The notes under the pieces were generated by a model. The model was not told the DNA's origin, searched no databases, and was given only the letters and a program-made list of their open reading frames with translations. From Treponema bryantii (GTDB lineage: Bacteria > Spirochaetota > Spirochaetia > Treponematales > Treponemataceae), in NCBI RefSeq assembly GCF_900113965.1, contig NZ_FORI01000008.1:124001-188000 (forward strand): DNA of 64,000 nt, in the 5' to 3' direction. Shown piece by piece: positions 25,299-33,665 of this stretch. The first letter of the stretch is position 1. Every line of letters begins with the position of its first letter. The position numbers were made by a program, and so were the translations under genes.

Positions 25299-26993
25299 CT
25301 ACTTGTTCTGTTTCTTATAGATATCGTTTGTAAGTTTTACAATCTTGTCTATATTAAGATTCTTACAGCTTGAAACATATTCGTTCCAATCCTTATTGAT
25401 ATCCTTCTGTCCAGTTACGAATTTGAGTGTCCAAGCATTGATGTTATCAGTGAGTGGAGTTGCCCAAAGATTCAACTGTTCACGTTCATCCTCAGATGGC
25501 TTAGCCTTTGGATCTACAACAGCAACTGTCTTGTATTTTGCATAGCGTGCATACAGATCCTGTACCTCTGGAGTGAAAGCATCTGTTGATTCAGCTGTTG
25601 AGTGACCATAGAAATAGTTACCACCAGCGTATCCCCACTTAAGGCGGATATCAACATCATCATCTGAACCAGAAAGACCAAGACCACCACACTTAAAGCC
25701 TGGAAGAAGCTTTTTAACCTGTTTTCCATTAACAGTAGCGTAATCCCAAGTCTTGCCCTGTGGACCCCACTTACAGAGTGTGTAAGCTTCTTTAGAATAG
25801 AACATCCAGTCTACAAAGCGCATAAGTTTAATGAATTCTTTTTCTCCAAGTTCATCGAGAGCTCTCTGAGAAATCATAACACCACATTCAAGACGTGAAG
25901 TTTCTGCAAGGTTCTTGTTTGTTCCTGAAGGATATGCTGTTACATAGCACTTTGCCTTGTCGCCAAGAATCTTCTGAACACCTGCGATATCGTTAGACAT
26001 CATAGAGCGGTTTGTAGACATAATTACTGTCTTTCCACTGTAGAACTTGTTATGAGCTGTATCATTTGACTGTGTGAATGTTTCTGGATCAAGAATTCCT
26101 GCCTTAATAAAGCTGTTAGCTACAGTAATGAATTTCTTGAAATCTTCACTGATAGAAGAAGAGTAGAATTCCTTCTTCTTGTAGTCATATTTAATACCAC
26201 CGTTTGAACCATCAATAGCCCAACCAGAAAGTACATTGTAAGAAGCACCCATCAATTTAAGAAGGTTACCACCATTTACAACACCTTCACCACACCAGAG
26301 GTCAGACCAGATGTAGTCAGATTCTTTACACATACCCTGTGAAACCATGTACTTCTTTACACCAAGGAGTACATCAAGAAGGCTTTCCCATGTCCATGTC
26401 TTCTCAAGTTCACGAATATCATAACCTGCAGCCTTGAAAATATCTTCACGAACCATAAGTGTATAGTCCTGAAGAGCAGCTTCGTGCATACCTGGCAAGC
26501 GGTAGAATTTTCCATCACTCTGTGTAATTGTAGCCAGATCCGGCTCCATATTATATTTCTTTACGAATGCAAGGAAGTTAGGCATATACTGAACATAATC
26601 AGATACAGCAACTACACCGCCTCCAGCAACATATTTATCTTCTGTATAAACCTTTGGAATGATATAAGTTGGTTTTCCAGCATTGATGGCAAGGTTAATC
26701 TTCTGTTCGTAGTCACCAGAATCGTAAGAAGTTATGTCAAGGTGAACATTTGTTACATTTTCAATATCCTTGAAAATACCTTCTGTTTTCCAGGTATCCT
26801 GCATTGCATACCATGCGGCATCACTGAAAGAAATAGAGTAAGTTACTGGCTTCTCAGAGCGGAATGTTTTTTCCTCACCGAAAGTATAACCAGAAGCTTC
26901 GGCTTTCTTACCCTTTGCCTTTTTTGACCAAGGAGCAGCAAACATAGCTGCTACACACATAATTGCAACAGTTAAAGTTACAACCTTTTTCAT
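25299..26993 (-). CDS. Sugar ABC transporter solute-binding protein (LipO-like)
   Basis: A 564-residue extracytoplasmic binding protein of the family-1 LipO type. The signal peptide (MKKVVTLTVAIMCVAAMFAA) is followed directly by Lys-rich sequence and has no lipobox Cys at the cleavage site, so this copy appears to be a soluble periplasmic protein, unlike the other binding proteins in the window. Downstream motifs fit the family: LPGMHEAALQDYTLMVREDIFKAAGYD, and a Trp-rich C-terminal lobe. It is the last gene of the leftward operon with two LplB/YtcP-type permeases. The usual substrates are complex or modified oligosaccharides. No ATPase is encoded with it. Confidence 0.82.
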   Translation of the reverse strand: MKKVVTLTVAIMCVAAMFAAPWSKKAKGKKAEASGYTFGEEKTFRSEKPVTYSISFSDAAWYAMQDTWKTEGIFKDIENVTNVHLDITSYDSGDYEQKINLAINAGKPTYIIPKVYTEDKYVAGGGVVAVSDYVQYMPNFLAFVKKYNMEPDLATITQSDGKFYRLPGMHEAALQDYTLMVREDIFKAAGYDIRELEKTWTWESLLDVLLGVKKYMVSQGMCKESDYIWSDLWCGEGVVNGGNLLKLMGASYNVLSGWAIDGSNGGIKYDYKKKEFYSSSISEDFKKFITVANSFIKAGILDPETFTQSNDTAHNKFYSGKTVIMSTNRSMMSNDIAGVQKILGDKAKCYVTAYPSGTNKNLAETSRLECGVMISQRALDELGEKEFIKLMRFVDWMFYSKEAYTLCKWGPQGKTWDYATVNGKQVKKLLPGFKCGGLGLSGSDDDVDIRLKWGYAGGNYFYGHSTAESTDAFTPEVQDLYARYAKYKTVAVVDPKAKPSEDEREQLNLWATPLTDNINAWTLKFVTGQKDINKDWNEYVSSCKNLNIDKIVKLTNDIYKKQNK

Positions 26994-27028
26994 AGTTTTA
27001 TCCTCCTTTTGATAAAAACTTTTCTATA

Positions 27029-27922
27029 TCACTCTTTTACACCACCGAGCATCATACCCTCTACGTAGTATTTCGAGATGAACGGGTAAATACAAATAAT
27101 CGGCAATGCCATAAGAACCATAGAACAAGACCTGATATTTGCAGCAATCTGCATCTTTTCTGCGCTAGCCTCTCCAGGATCAGCAGATGTAGAAGCACCG
27201 GAAATAACAGTCTTAAGATAATATGCAACCGGCCACATTTCTTTTTTATCAAGATAAAGGAATGCATTATACCAGTTGTTCCAGTAACCAACAGCGTTGA
27301 ACAAAATCATAGTTGCAATAATTGGCATAGAAAGCGGCAATACAATACGCACAAAAATACCAATTGGACTTAAACCATCAAGCTCTCCAGCCTCCTCCAG
27401 TTCATGTGGAGTTTCAGCAAAGAATGATTTCATAAGGATGATATAATAAGTACTAAGCAGAGATGGAATAATAAAGCCTGCTACATGATTTACAAGATGA
27501 AGTTTCATCATAAGAACGTAGTTCGGGATCAAACCACCACCAAAGTACATTGTAAAGATTACAAACTTTGTAAGAAGCTTGTATCCTTTCAATTCTTTTT
27601 TAGAAAGCGGATACGCCATACAGCAGCTGAACACAAGTGAAAGTATTGTTCCAAGAATGGAATAAACAACTGTGTTCTTATAAGAATGCATGAATTCACC
27701 TTTTTCAAATACAGACTTATAAGTTTCTAAATTAAAGCCAACTGGTAAAATGCTAACCTTTCCCAAAGTAATTGCTTCTTCAGAAGAAAAAGACTGTGCT
27801 ACCAGATACAAAAAAGGATACAAAGTTGCAGCACAAACCAGAATCATAATTGCCGTATTAAACCACTTAAAAACGATATATCCTGTTGATTCTTTTACTT
27901 TTACGCCAGTTTTCTCAGCCAT
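27029..27922 (-). CDS. Sugar ABC transporter permease (YtcP/LplC-type)
   Basis: A 297-residue inner-membrane permease with about six hydrophobic helices and the cytoplasmic EAA loop (ELEEAGELDGLSPIGIFVRI) that docks the ATPase. The start, MAEKTGVKVKESTGYIVFKW, and the ending, SKYYVEGMMLGGVKE, are typical of the YtcP/LplC branch of CUT1 permeases. It pairs with the LplB-type permease encoded 12 nt upstream, and 35 nt separate it from the binding-protein gene. Confidence 0.88.
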   Translation of the reverse strand: MAEKTGVKVKESTGYIVFKWFNTAIMILVCAATLYPFLYLVAQSFSSEEAITLGKVSILPVGFNLETYKSVFEKGEFMHSYKNTVVYSILGTILSLVFSCCMAYPLSKKELKGYKLLTKFVIFTMYFGGGLIPNYVLMMKLHLVNHVAGFIIPSLLSTYYIILMKSFFAETPHELEEAGELDGLSPIGIFVRIVLPLSMPIIATMILFNAVGYWNNWYNAFLYLDKKEMWPVAYYLKTVISGASTSADPGEASAEKMQIAANIRSCSMVLMALPIICIYPFISKYYVEGMMLGGVKE

Positions 27923-27934
27923 CTTAATCCTCCA

Positions 27935-28882
27935 TTACCACAAGCCTGAGCCAGAAACTTTCTTTGAAATCTTATTTGCTATTGTAAGCAGACAAAGATT
28001 CAAAACGGCTTCAAACAAACCTACGGCAGTAGCATAGCTGTAGTTACCGGAACCAAGACCCATTCGGAATACAAAGGTAGAAATAATATCTGCTGTTTCG
28101 TATGTCATTGGGTTATACAAAAGGAATACTTTTTCAAAGGCACCGCCCGAACCAACAAGGCCTCCGATATCAAGAATAAGCAAGGTTGTAATAGTTGGCA
28201 GAATACACGGAATAGTTACATGCCACACACGCTGGAAGTGATTAGCACCATCAACTTCGGCAGCTTCATATAATGAAGGATTGATTCCCGCAATAGCAGC
28301 AAGATAAAGGATAGTTCCCCATCCTAAAGCCTGCCATACACCGGAAATTACAAAAATCGGATTGAAGTACTGAGGAAAAGCAATGAAAGAAATCTTTTCA
28401 CCGCCAAAATGTGCAATCATCTGGTTGAGCGGACCGCTTGTAGAAACAAGCTCACGAATCATACCGGTAACGATTACCATAGAAATAAAGTGAGGCAGAT
28501 AAGAAACTGTCTGTACGAACTTCTTCCACCACAGAGCCTTTATTTCATTCAAAAGAAGAGCAAAAATCAAAGTCAAAGGGAATCGCACTGCAAGATAAGA
28601 GACATTAAGAACCAGAGTATTTCTGAAGGCACGCCAGAAAGTTTTATCACCAATAAACTGCTTAAAATACTTCAGACCGCTCCATTTATCACCAAAAAGA
28701 CTACCGCCTGCCCTGTAACGACGGAAAGCAATAACGTTTCCAGCCATAGGAACATAACGGAAGATGATATAGTAAAGGATTGGAATAAGAAGTAATGCAT
28801 AGAACTGCCAGTACTTACGCATGTACTTTTTGAAGCTTGCAGCCCTGACTGCTTTATCAATTTTTTCTTTTTTCTTAAACAT
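27935..28882 (-). CDS. Sugar ABC transporter permease (LplB-type)
   Basis: A 315-residue permease, first gene of this importer operon. A basic N terminus (RKYWQFYALLLIPILYYIIF) leads into about six membrane helices, with the EAA loop SLYEAAEVDGANHFQRVWHV and the typical LplB C terminus (NKISKKVSGSGLW). It forms the heterodimeric channel with the next gene product. The gene is divergent from the GntR/FCD regulator; a near-palindrome in the shared intergenic region is a possible operator. Confidence 0.88.
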   Translation of the reverse strand: MFKKKEKIDKAVRAASFKKYMRKYWQFYALLLIPILYYIIFRYVPMAGNVIAFRRYRAGGSLFGDKWSGLKYFKQFIGDKTFWRAFRNTLVLNVSYLAVRFPLTLIFALLLNEIKALWWKKFVQTVSYLPHFISMVIVTGMIRELVSTSGPLNQMIAHFGGEKISFIAFPQYFNPIFVISGVWQALGWGTILYLAAIAGINPSLYEAAEVDGANHFQRVWHVTIPCILPTITTLLILDIGGLVGSGGAFEKVFLLYNPMTYETADIISTFVFRMGLGSGNYSYATAVGLFEAVLNLCLLTIANKISKKVSGSGLW

Positions 28883-28934
28883 TTTATTACCTGCTTTTTT
28901 AGATTGTGTGTTATAATCTACACAAGTACTACTT

Positions 28935-28948
28935 GCATACTAGTACGC
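28935..28948. promoter_or_regulatory. Candidate GntR/FCD operator in the divergent promoter region
   Basis: GCATACTAGTACGC is a 14-bp palindrome with one mismatched pair, centred on ACTAGT. A further inverted CAAG-TACTA-CTTG lies just to its left (28923-28935). Both sit between lplB and the regulator gene, where a GntR repressor would be expected to bind. No binding evidence beyond symmetry. Confidence 0.35.
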
Positions 28949-29063
28949 TTGTATAATTAGTATGATAATGCATAATTACTAAAAGTCAAGAAAAATGTTG
29001 TTATTTCATAAGAAAAAAGCATTATTGACGGTAATTAAACTAAACTTTATTATGGAGGGATAT

Positions 29064-29738
29064 ATGAAAAACACAGAAAAGCATGAAAAAGAAACAAACA
29101 GAGAATATGCACTTCGTGTAATCAAGGAAAATATTGTAAACCTTGAACTTGCTCCAGGCAGCATGATCAGCGAACAGGATATTGCTAACGAACTGAATCT
29201 TTCACGAACTCCTGTTCACGAAGCTATGCAGGAACTTTCTTCTACTAAAATAATTGAAATCCTTCCACAGAGAGGAAGCCATGTAAGCCTTATTGATATG
29301 GCTCATGTTGATGAAGCTGTATTTGTCCGTTCAACAATTGAATCTGCAATTACAGAAATGGCATGTGCACAGGCTACAGAAGCCGATATTCAGGAAATGG
29401 AAGAAAACGTTACTCTTCAGCGTTTCTACTATGAAAAGAATAATCTGGATAAGATTATGGAACTGGACAATGCCTTCCATGAAATAATGTATAAGATTAC
29501 AAACAAGATGCAGTGTCACTATATGGTAAGACTGATGAGCATTCACTACGACAGAATCCGTGAGCTCACCCTTCACTCGTTTAATGCAGAGCGCATTGTA
29601 AAAGAGCACGAAGAAATTCTAGAAGCCTTCAAGGCAAAAGATCCAGCCGGCGCCCGCAAAGCATTAGACAAACATCTTTCCCGCAAGCACATACAGGAAG
29701 ATGAAATCAAAAAGAAGTACCCGCAGTATTTTGCATAA
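29064..29738 (+). CDS. GntR-family regulator, FCD (FadR) subfamily
   Basis: A 224-residue transcription factor. The N-terminal winged helix carries the GntR signature (LAPGSMISEQDIANELNLSRTPVHEAMQEL, then LPQRGSHVS); the C-terminal ~150 residues are the all-helical FCD ligand domain with the metal-ligand pattern (ELDNAFHEIMY, then HYDRIRE and EHEEILEAFKAKD). The ATG at 29064 has GGAGGGA upstream; a longer frame from 28995 lacks one. FCD members sense small organic acids or sugar acids. Being divergent from the lplB-type operon suggests it controls that importer, possibly for a uronic acid-type glycan; this last point is inference. Confidence 0.87.
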   Translation: MKNTEKHEKETNREYALRVIKENIVNLELAPGSMISEQDIANELNLSRTPVHEAMQELSSTKIIEILPQRGSHVSLIDMAHVDEAVFVRSTIESAITEMACAQATEADIQEMEENVTLQRFYYEKNNLDKIMELDNAFHEIMYKITNKMQCHYMVRLMSIHYDRIRELTLHSFNAERIVKEHEEILEAFKAKDPAGARKALDKHLSRKHIQEDEIKKKYPQYFA

Positions 29739-29743
29739 AAAAC

Positions 29744-29776
29744 AAAAAAGCTTTCCTTTACGGAAAGCTTTTTTTA
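29744..29776. terminator. Bidirectional terminator between gntR-type gene and tRNA-Pro
   Basis: AAGCTTTCC (29748-29756) pairs with GGAAAGCTT (29762-29770), flanked by an A-run on the left and a T-run on the right, so it works for the regulator on the plus strand and for the tRNA on the minus strand. Confidence 0.85.
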
Positions 29777-29789
29777 TTCTTTTTCGTAA

Positions 29790-29862
29790 TCGGGCAAACT
29801 GGATTTGAACCAGCGACCTCAACGTCCCGAACGTCGCGCGCTACCAACTGCGCTATTGCCCG
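29790..29862 (-). tRNA. tRNA-Pro (anticodon CGG)
   Basis: Full cloverleaf on the minus strand: acceptor CGGGCAA/TTGCCCG, anticodon stem CGACG/CGTTG with loop TTCGGGA, T-arm GCTGG/CCAGT around TTCAAAT, discriminator A. The first pair C1-G72 and anticodon CGG identify proline (codon CCG). CCA is not encoded. Confidence 0.93.
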
Positions 29863-29887
29863 TTAAACCCGTGTCATTGCACTTATC

Positions 29888-29917
29888 AAAAAAAAGGCCT
29901 TCCGATAATCGGAAGGC
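29888..29917 (-). terminator. Terminator of tRNA-Asp
   Basis: GCCTTCCGATTATCGGAAGGC as a hairpin (29897-29917) followed on the minus strand by eight T. It lies between tRNA-Asp and tRNA-Pro, only 25 nt before the latter. Confidence 0.8.
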
Positions 29918-29921
29918 TTAG

Positions 29922-29995
29922 CGCGAGCGGCGGGGCTCGAACCCGCGATCTCCGGCGTGACAGGCCAGCGCGATAACCAGCTTCGCTACGCCCGC
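29922..29995 (-). tRNA. tRNA-Asp (anticodon GUC)
   Basis: Full cloverleaf on the minus strand: acceptor GCGGGCG/CGCTCGC, D-arm GCGA/TCGC, anticodon stem CTGGC/GCCGG with loop CTGTCAC (anticodon GTC), T-arm GCGGG/CCCGC around TTCGAGC, discriminator G, as expected for aspartate. CCA is not encoded. Confidence 0.95.
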
Positions 29996-30007
29996 GTGAT
30001 GTTTGTT

Positions 30008-30036
30008 ATATTATATGAAACGGTGATTTATGTCAA
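30008..30036 (-). promoter_or_regulatory. Promoter of tRNA-Asp
   Basis: On the minus strand a perfect TTGACA (rc of 30031-30036) is 17 nt before TAATAT (30008-30013), which overlaps a TATAAT at 15-nt spacing (30010-30015). The tRNA begins about 13 nt downstream. Confidence 0.75.
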
Positions 30037-30075
30037 TAAGTAAAATCAGAATTTTTACAAATTTTTTAATTTTTT

Positions 30076-31080
30076 TTAGATTTGTTTTACTGATTCTCGC
30101 TCAACAAGATCAACAGGAAGAACCGTATTTTCGCTGATTTCACGCCCCTCTATTAAATCAACAAGAGTCTTTACTGCAATGCTTCCTTTAAGTTTGACAT
30201 CCTGACGGATTGTTGTAAGAGGCGGATTAAACAGCTGGCTCGCATATAAATCATCAAATCCAATAACAGATTTATCTTCCGGTACTCTAATATTTTTACT
30301 CTGCAAAGCAGAAATAATTCCCATAGCAAGAAAATCTGCAGTAGCAAAAACACCCGTAATATCCGGACGCAGTGCAATCTTTTCACCAATTGACCAGCCG
30401 CTATCAAGTGTAGAAACCTGAAATACATTATCAGGATTAAACTCAATTCCCGCATCCTTTAAGGCTGCTTTATAGCCGGCAAATCTTTCTGCGACAACAC
30501 CAGTTTCAAAAATATCAGGAGAAGCAAAGGCAATGTTTTTGTGGCCCTTTTCAATCAGATAGGAAGTAGCAGTATAGCCGCCCTTAAAGTCTTCAAGTCC
30601 CACATTCAAAAAGCGGTTATGTTTGATATAACTGTCTACGAGTACACAGGGAATAGTGATTTTTGTAAGCTGATTAAAGAAGCTACCTTCAAATACACCA
30701 TGAATGATAATTCCCGCAAAGTTCCAGTTTTTATGAAGATCCAAAAGCTCTTCTTCTGTGCTCACAGTTTTTATCATCAGATAATAATTTCTGGCACTCA
30801 GCTCCATCTCTACACTTCTAAAGAGCATTCCCAAAAAAGGATCTTCAGGTAAACAGGAAAAATCCTGTTTTTCTACATGGCTCAGCATTCCAATAATTCT
30901 GGAATTCTTTGTAGCAAGAGCTCTGGCAGACATATTCGGTTTGTACTGTTTCTTTTCGATAATCTTCATAATTCTTTCTGCAGTTTCCGGAGACACATGA
31001 GTTTTTACTCCATGAATAACATTAGAAACTGTAGAAATACTTACGCCCGCTTCTTTTGCAATATCGTTTATAGTTACCAT
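30076..31080 (-). CDS. LacI-family repressor of the adjacent sugar operon
   Basis: A 334-residue repressor: N-terminal HTH (TINDIAKEAGVSISTVSNVIHG, then ERIMKIIEKKQYKPNMSARAL with the minor-groove hinge helix) and a periplasmic-binding-protein-like sugar domain (GFDDLYASQLFNPPLTTIRQD near the C terminus). An ATG two codons upstream (31086) is possible; MVTINDIAK is the usual family start. It is the last gene behind lplB-ytcP-lipO-GH31. The three perfect 24-bp palindromes around AAGCGCTT in that operon are the likely binding sites, as AAnCGnTT-type centres are typical for LacI-family proteins. Confidence 0.88.
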   Translation of the reverse strand: MVTINDIAKEAGVSISTVSNVIHGVKTHVSPETAERIMKIIEKKQYKPNMSARALATKNSRIIGMLSHVEKQDFSCLPEDPFLGMLFRSVEMELSARNYYLMIKTVSTEEELLDLHKNWNFAGIIIHGVFEGSFFNQLTKITIPCVLVDSYIKHNRFLNVGLEDFKGGYTATSYLIEKGHKNIAFASPDIFETGVVAERFAGYKAALKDAGIEFNPDNVFQVSTLDSGWSIGEKIALRPDITGVFATADFLAMGIISALQSKNIRVPEDKSVIGFDDLYASQLFNPPLTTIRQDVKLKGSIAVKTLVDLIEGREISENTVLPVDLVERESVKQI

Positions 31081-31159
31081 AATCAAACCTGAATAAATTC
31101 ACTATATCACACTATAACACAAATTTTAAGTGCAACAGTGCCACTGCCAGAAATCTCCG

Positions 31160-33577
31160 CTAAAGCAGTTCAAGGACAGCTTCTATAACTGCAGGATTAA
31201 TTTTCTTATTCAGCAGACTCTGTCCAACTTTCAGAGCATCAAAGCCAGCCTTTTCTGCTGCTTCAAAAATTCTTTCTTTTTCCAGGAACTCACATTCCAT
31301 TGAATCAAGCAAATCAAAAAGCCGCTTTTTCTTTCGAGCAAGAATCTTTGTATCAGTTTTAGAACAGGTTAATGTCACCTGGATTTTTTCATTTACCCCA
31401 CCCTCAAAACTTACAACCGCTTCACGTTTTACATAATCATAAGTAAAAGAAAGATTATTCTTAACGTCAGTATTCTTTCCATTTTTGAGAATGACTGCAG
31501 ACTCAAGGTTATTACAATTCAAAATATGAAGATTATATTTTCGCACCCCTGGCAAAAGTTCTGTATCCCCGGCAGGAGAGTCAATTGTAAAAACAATTTT
31601 CTCCCCACTCTGAATTGTCATCTTTGTATTTACAGCTTTTCCTTCCAGGTACGAAAGACTCTCTCCATCATCCTCATACAAAGTAAACTCACCACAACCA
31701 GCAGCAGAATAAATGTCCAGAGTTTCAGGAAGTTTATTATGATTTTTAAGTTCATCCTTTCCGGCAAGAGGAACTATTCCGCCGCTCTTAATAAGAACCG
31801 GAATATCATCTAACGAACGGTAAAGTGTAAGCTTTCTTCCTCCCTCATAAGTAACTCCAGTAAACACATCTGTGAAACTTCCCTGAGGCAGCCATACCGA
31901 AACTTCAGAACGGTTCAACTTTGCATCCTTAGGTTTTGTAACAGGTGCACAGATTAATTCCGTTCCAAAGAAATACTGGTTTGGAACATTATAAGCTTCA
32001 CGTTCATCTGGATAATAATAATACATTGGCTGGAGCAGAGGCTCCCCGTTCACAGAATACAGATAGTTCATTGTATAAAGATATGGAATCATACGATGAC
32101 GCAGCTGCATAAATCTTGTGACAATTTTGCTTGCATCAGCCTTGTACTTCCATGGCTCTTTATGATTGAACGGACTCGCCGAGCAATGTAAACGCATTAC
32201 CGGAGAAAATACTCCAAACTGAATCCATCTTACCTGAAGCTCTTCATCGTATGCACCAAGCATATGACCGCCAATATCATGACTCCACCAGCCATAACCA
32301 ATATTACTTGCATTTGCTGTAAAATAAGGCTGAAACTCAAGAGACTTCCACGAAATAATTGAGTCGCCTGAAAAGCCTACAGGATAGCGGTGACTTCCCG
32401 GTCCCGCATAGCGCGAAAGAATCAGAGGTCTGTGTCCATTTTTTGCGTTATCAAGAAAATGATAATGATTTAATACCCACAGAGGATCAACGCCCGGAAG
32501 CTTTGTTGTAAAGCCTTGCTGCCAGTCAATCCACCAGAAATCAACTCCCTGTTTTTCAAGAGGTTCATGCAGGCAGCTAAAATATGCTTCTGTAAATTTT
32601 GGATCAGTAATATCAAACTCAACAGACTTTCCATCTACAGGAAGATTGAGAGCTTTTTTCATTGCTTCGTACGCATCTTCATGACGGCCCACCCCTTCTG
32701 CAGGATGTACATTGAGCGAAACCTTCAGCTTATGTTCATGAAGCCAAGAAAGAAACTCTTCCGGTTCAGGAAAGAATTCTTTATTCCAGGTATAACCGGT
32801 CCAGCCGCTTCCAATGGACTTATCAATTTCTGTAATGTGCCAGTCCATATCAATTACAGCAACTGCAAGAGGAATGTTTTCTTTTTCAAAACGCTCAACA
32901 AGTTCCTTGTATTCGTTCTGAGTATATCTGTGATAGCGGCTCCACCAGTTTCCCAAGGCATAACGTGGCAGTAATGGCGGGCGGCCCGTAAGAGTAAGAA
33001 AATCTTTCAGACACTCTTTATAGTTCTTTCCATAGCCAAAAAAGTAAATATCTATTGCATCTGGATCTTTGCGCTGCAACAGTTCGCCCTCGGCTGCGAT
33101 CAGACAGCTCTTACTGTCATCAAGCACAGTAAAGCCTGCTCTGGAAATAATTCCTTCTTCAAGTTCTATTTCCCCATTTGCATTATCAAGGGTTCTGGCA
33201 GTTCCTTTCAGAGTTTTTATTTCATCTCCATAACACCAGGTATCCGGCATTAAGAAAGACGGAATATTTGAATCCGGTCTTTCTTTTAAGATGATTTTTA
33301 CAGATTCCCGCAGTGTATTTTTTTCTTGTACTTCAACACTAAGATGTTCCGTCTGAATTAAGGTAACTCCATTTTTTTCTCGACGTGTGTGGGGTACATC
33401 ACAAAAACCACGGAACCAAACTTTTTGAGTCGGCTCATCTGAAAAGATTTTTTCTTCACTCCATTCAAGACGTACAAGGCGAGATGTAAGAAGTGTTATT
33501 CTGAGTTTGTCAAAACAAAAAGTATTGTTGTTATTTGCTTTAGATTCCGTATTAATTCTATAAGTGGCTTTCATCAT
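31160..33577 (-). CDS. Glycoside hydrolase family 31 enzyme (alpha-glucosidase/alpha-xylosidase type)
   Basis: An 805-residue GH31 enzyme. An N-terminal beta domain (~1-200) precedes the catalytic barrel, with IPLAVAVIDMDWH, the nucleophile region FWWIDWQQG (Asp near 351) and the acid/base region GFSGDS (Asp near 405), followed by SHDIGGHMLGAYDEEL. C-terminal beta domains follow, plus a ~60-residue Lys/Glu-rich tail (after SKTDTKILARKKKR) not usual for the family. No signal peptide: it acts in the cytoplasm on sugars brought in by the operon's importer. The start is the ATG at 33577, with TTGGAGC just upstream. Retaining alpha-glycosidase; the substrate could be an alpha-glucoside, xyloside or related oligosaccharide. 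Confidence 0.88.
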   Translation of the reverse strand: MMKATYRINTESKANNNNTFCFDKLRITLLTSRLVRLEWSEEKIFSDEPTQKVWFRGFCDVPHTRREKNGVTLIQTEHLSVEVQEKNTLRESVKIILKERPDSNIPSFLMPDTWCYGDEIKTLKGTARTLDNANGEIELEEGIISRAGFTVLDDSKSCLIAAEGELLQRKDPDAIDIYFFGYGKNYKECLKDFLTLTGRPPLLPRYALGNWWSRYHRYTQNEYKELVERFEKENIPLAVAVIDMDWHITEIDKSIGSGWTGYTWNKEFFPEPEEFLSWLHEHKLKVSLNVHPAEGVGRHEDAYEAMKKALNLPVDGKSVEFDITDPKFTEAYFSCLHEPLEKQGVDFWWIDWQQGFTTKLPGVDPLWVLNHYHFLDNAKNGHRPLILSRYAGPGSHRYPVGFSGDSIISWKSLEFQPYFTANASNIGYGWWSHDIGGHMLGAYDEELQVRWIQFGVFSPVMRLHCSASPFNHKEPWKYKADASKIVTRFMQLRHRMIPYLYTMNYLYSVNGEPLLQPMYYYYPDEREAYNVPNQYFFGTELICAPVTKPKDAKLNRSEVSVWLPQGSFTDVFTGVTYEGGRKLTLYRSLDDIPVLIKSGGIVPLAGKDELKNHNKLPETLDIYSAAGCGEFTLYEDDGESLSYLEGKAVNTKMTIQSGEKIVFTIDSPAGDTELLPGVRKYNLHILNCNNLESAVILKNGKNTDVKNNLSFTYDYVKREAVVSFEGGVNEKIQVTLTCSKTDTKILARKKKRLFDLLDSMECEFLEKERIFEAAEKAGFDALKVGQSLLNKKINPAVIEAVLELL

Positions 33578-33599
33578 GTGCTCCAAATTAATTGTTTTG

Positions 33600-33637
33600 A
33601 AAAAGTTTCCGAAACCGGAGGTGTGGCTTCGGAAACT
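33600..33637 (-). terminator. Intercistronic hairpin between lipO-type gene and GH31 gene
   Basis: On the minus strand GTTTCCGAA (rc of 33629-33637) pairs with TTCGGAAAC (rc of 33606-33614) and is followed by TTTTTT. It sits 29 nt after the binding-protein stop and would stabilise that message or partly terminate before GH31. Confidence 0.65.
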
Positions 33638-33665
33638 AAAAAGAAACTCTTTTTAATACGTTTTA

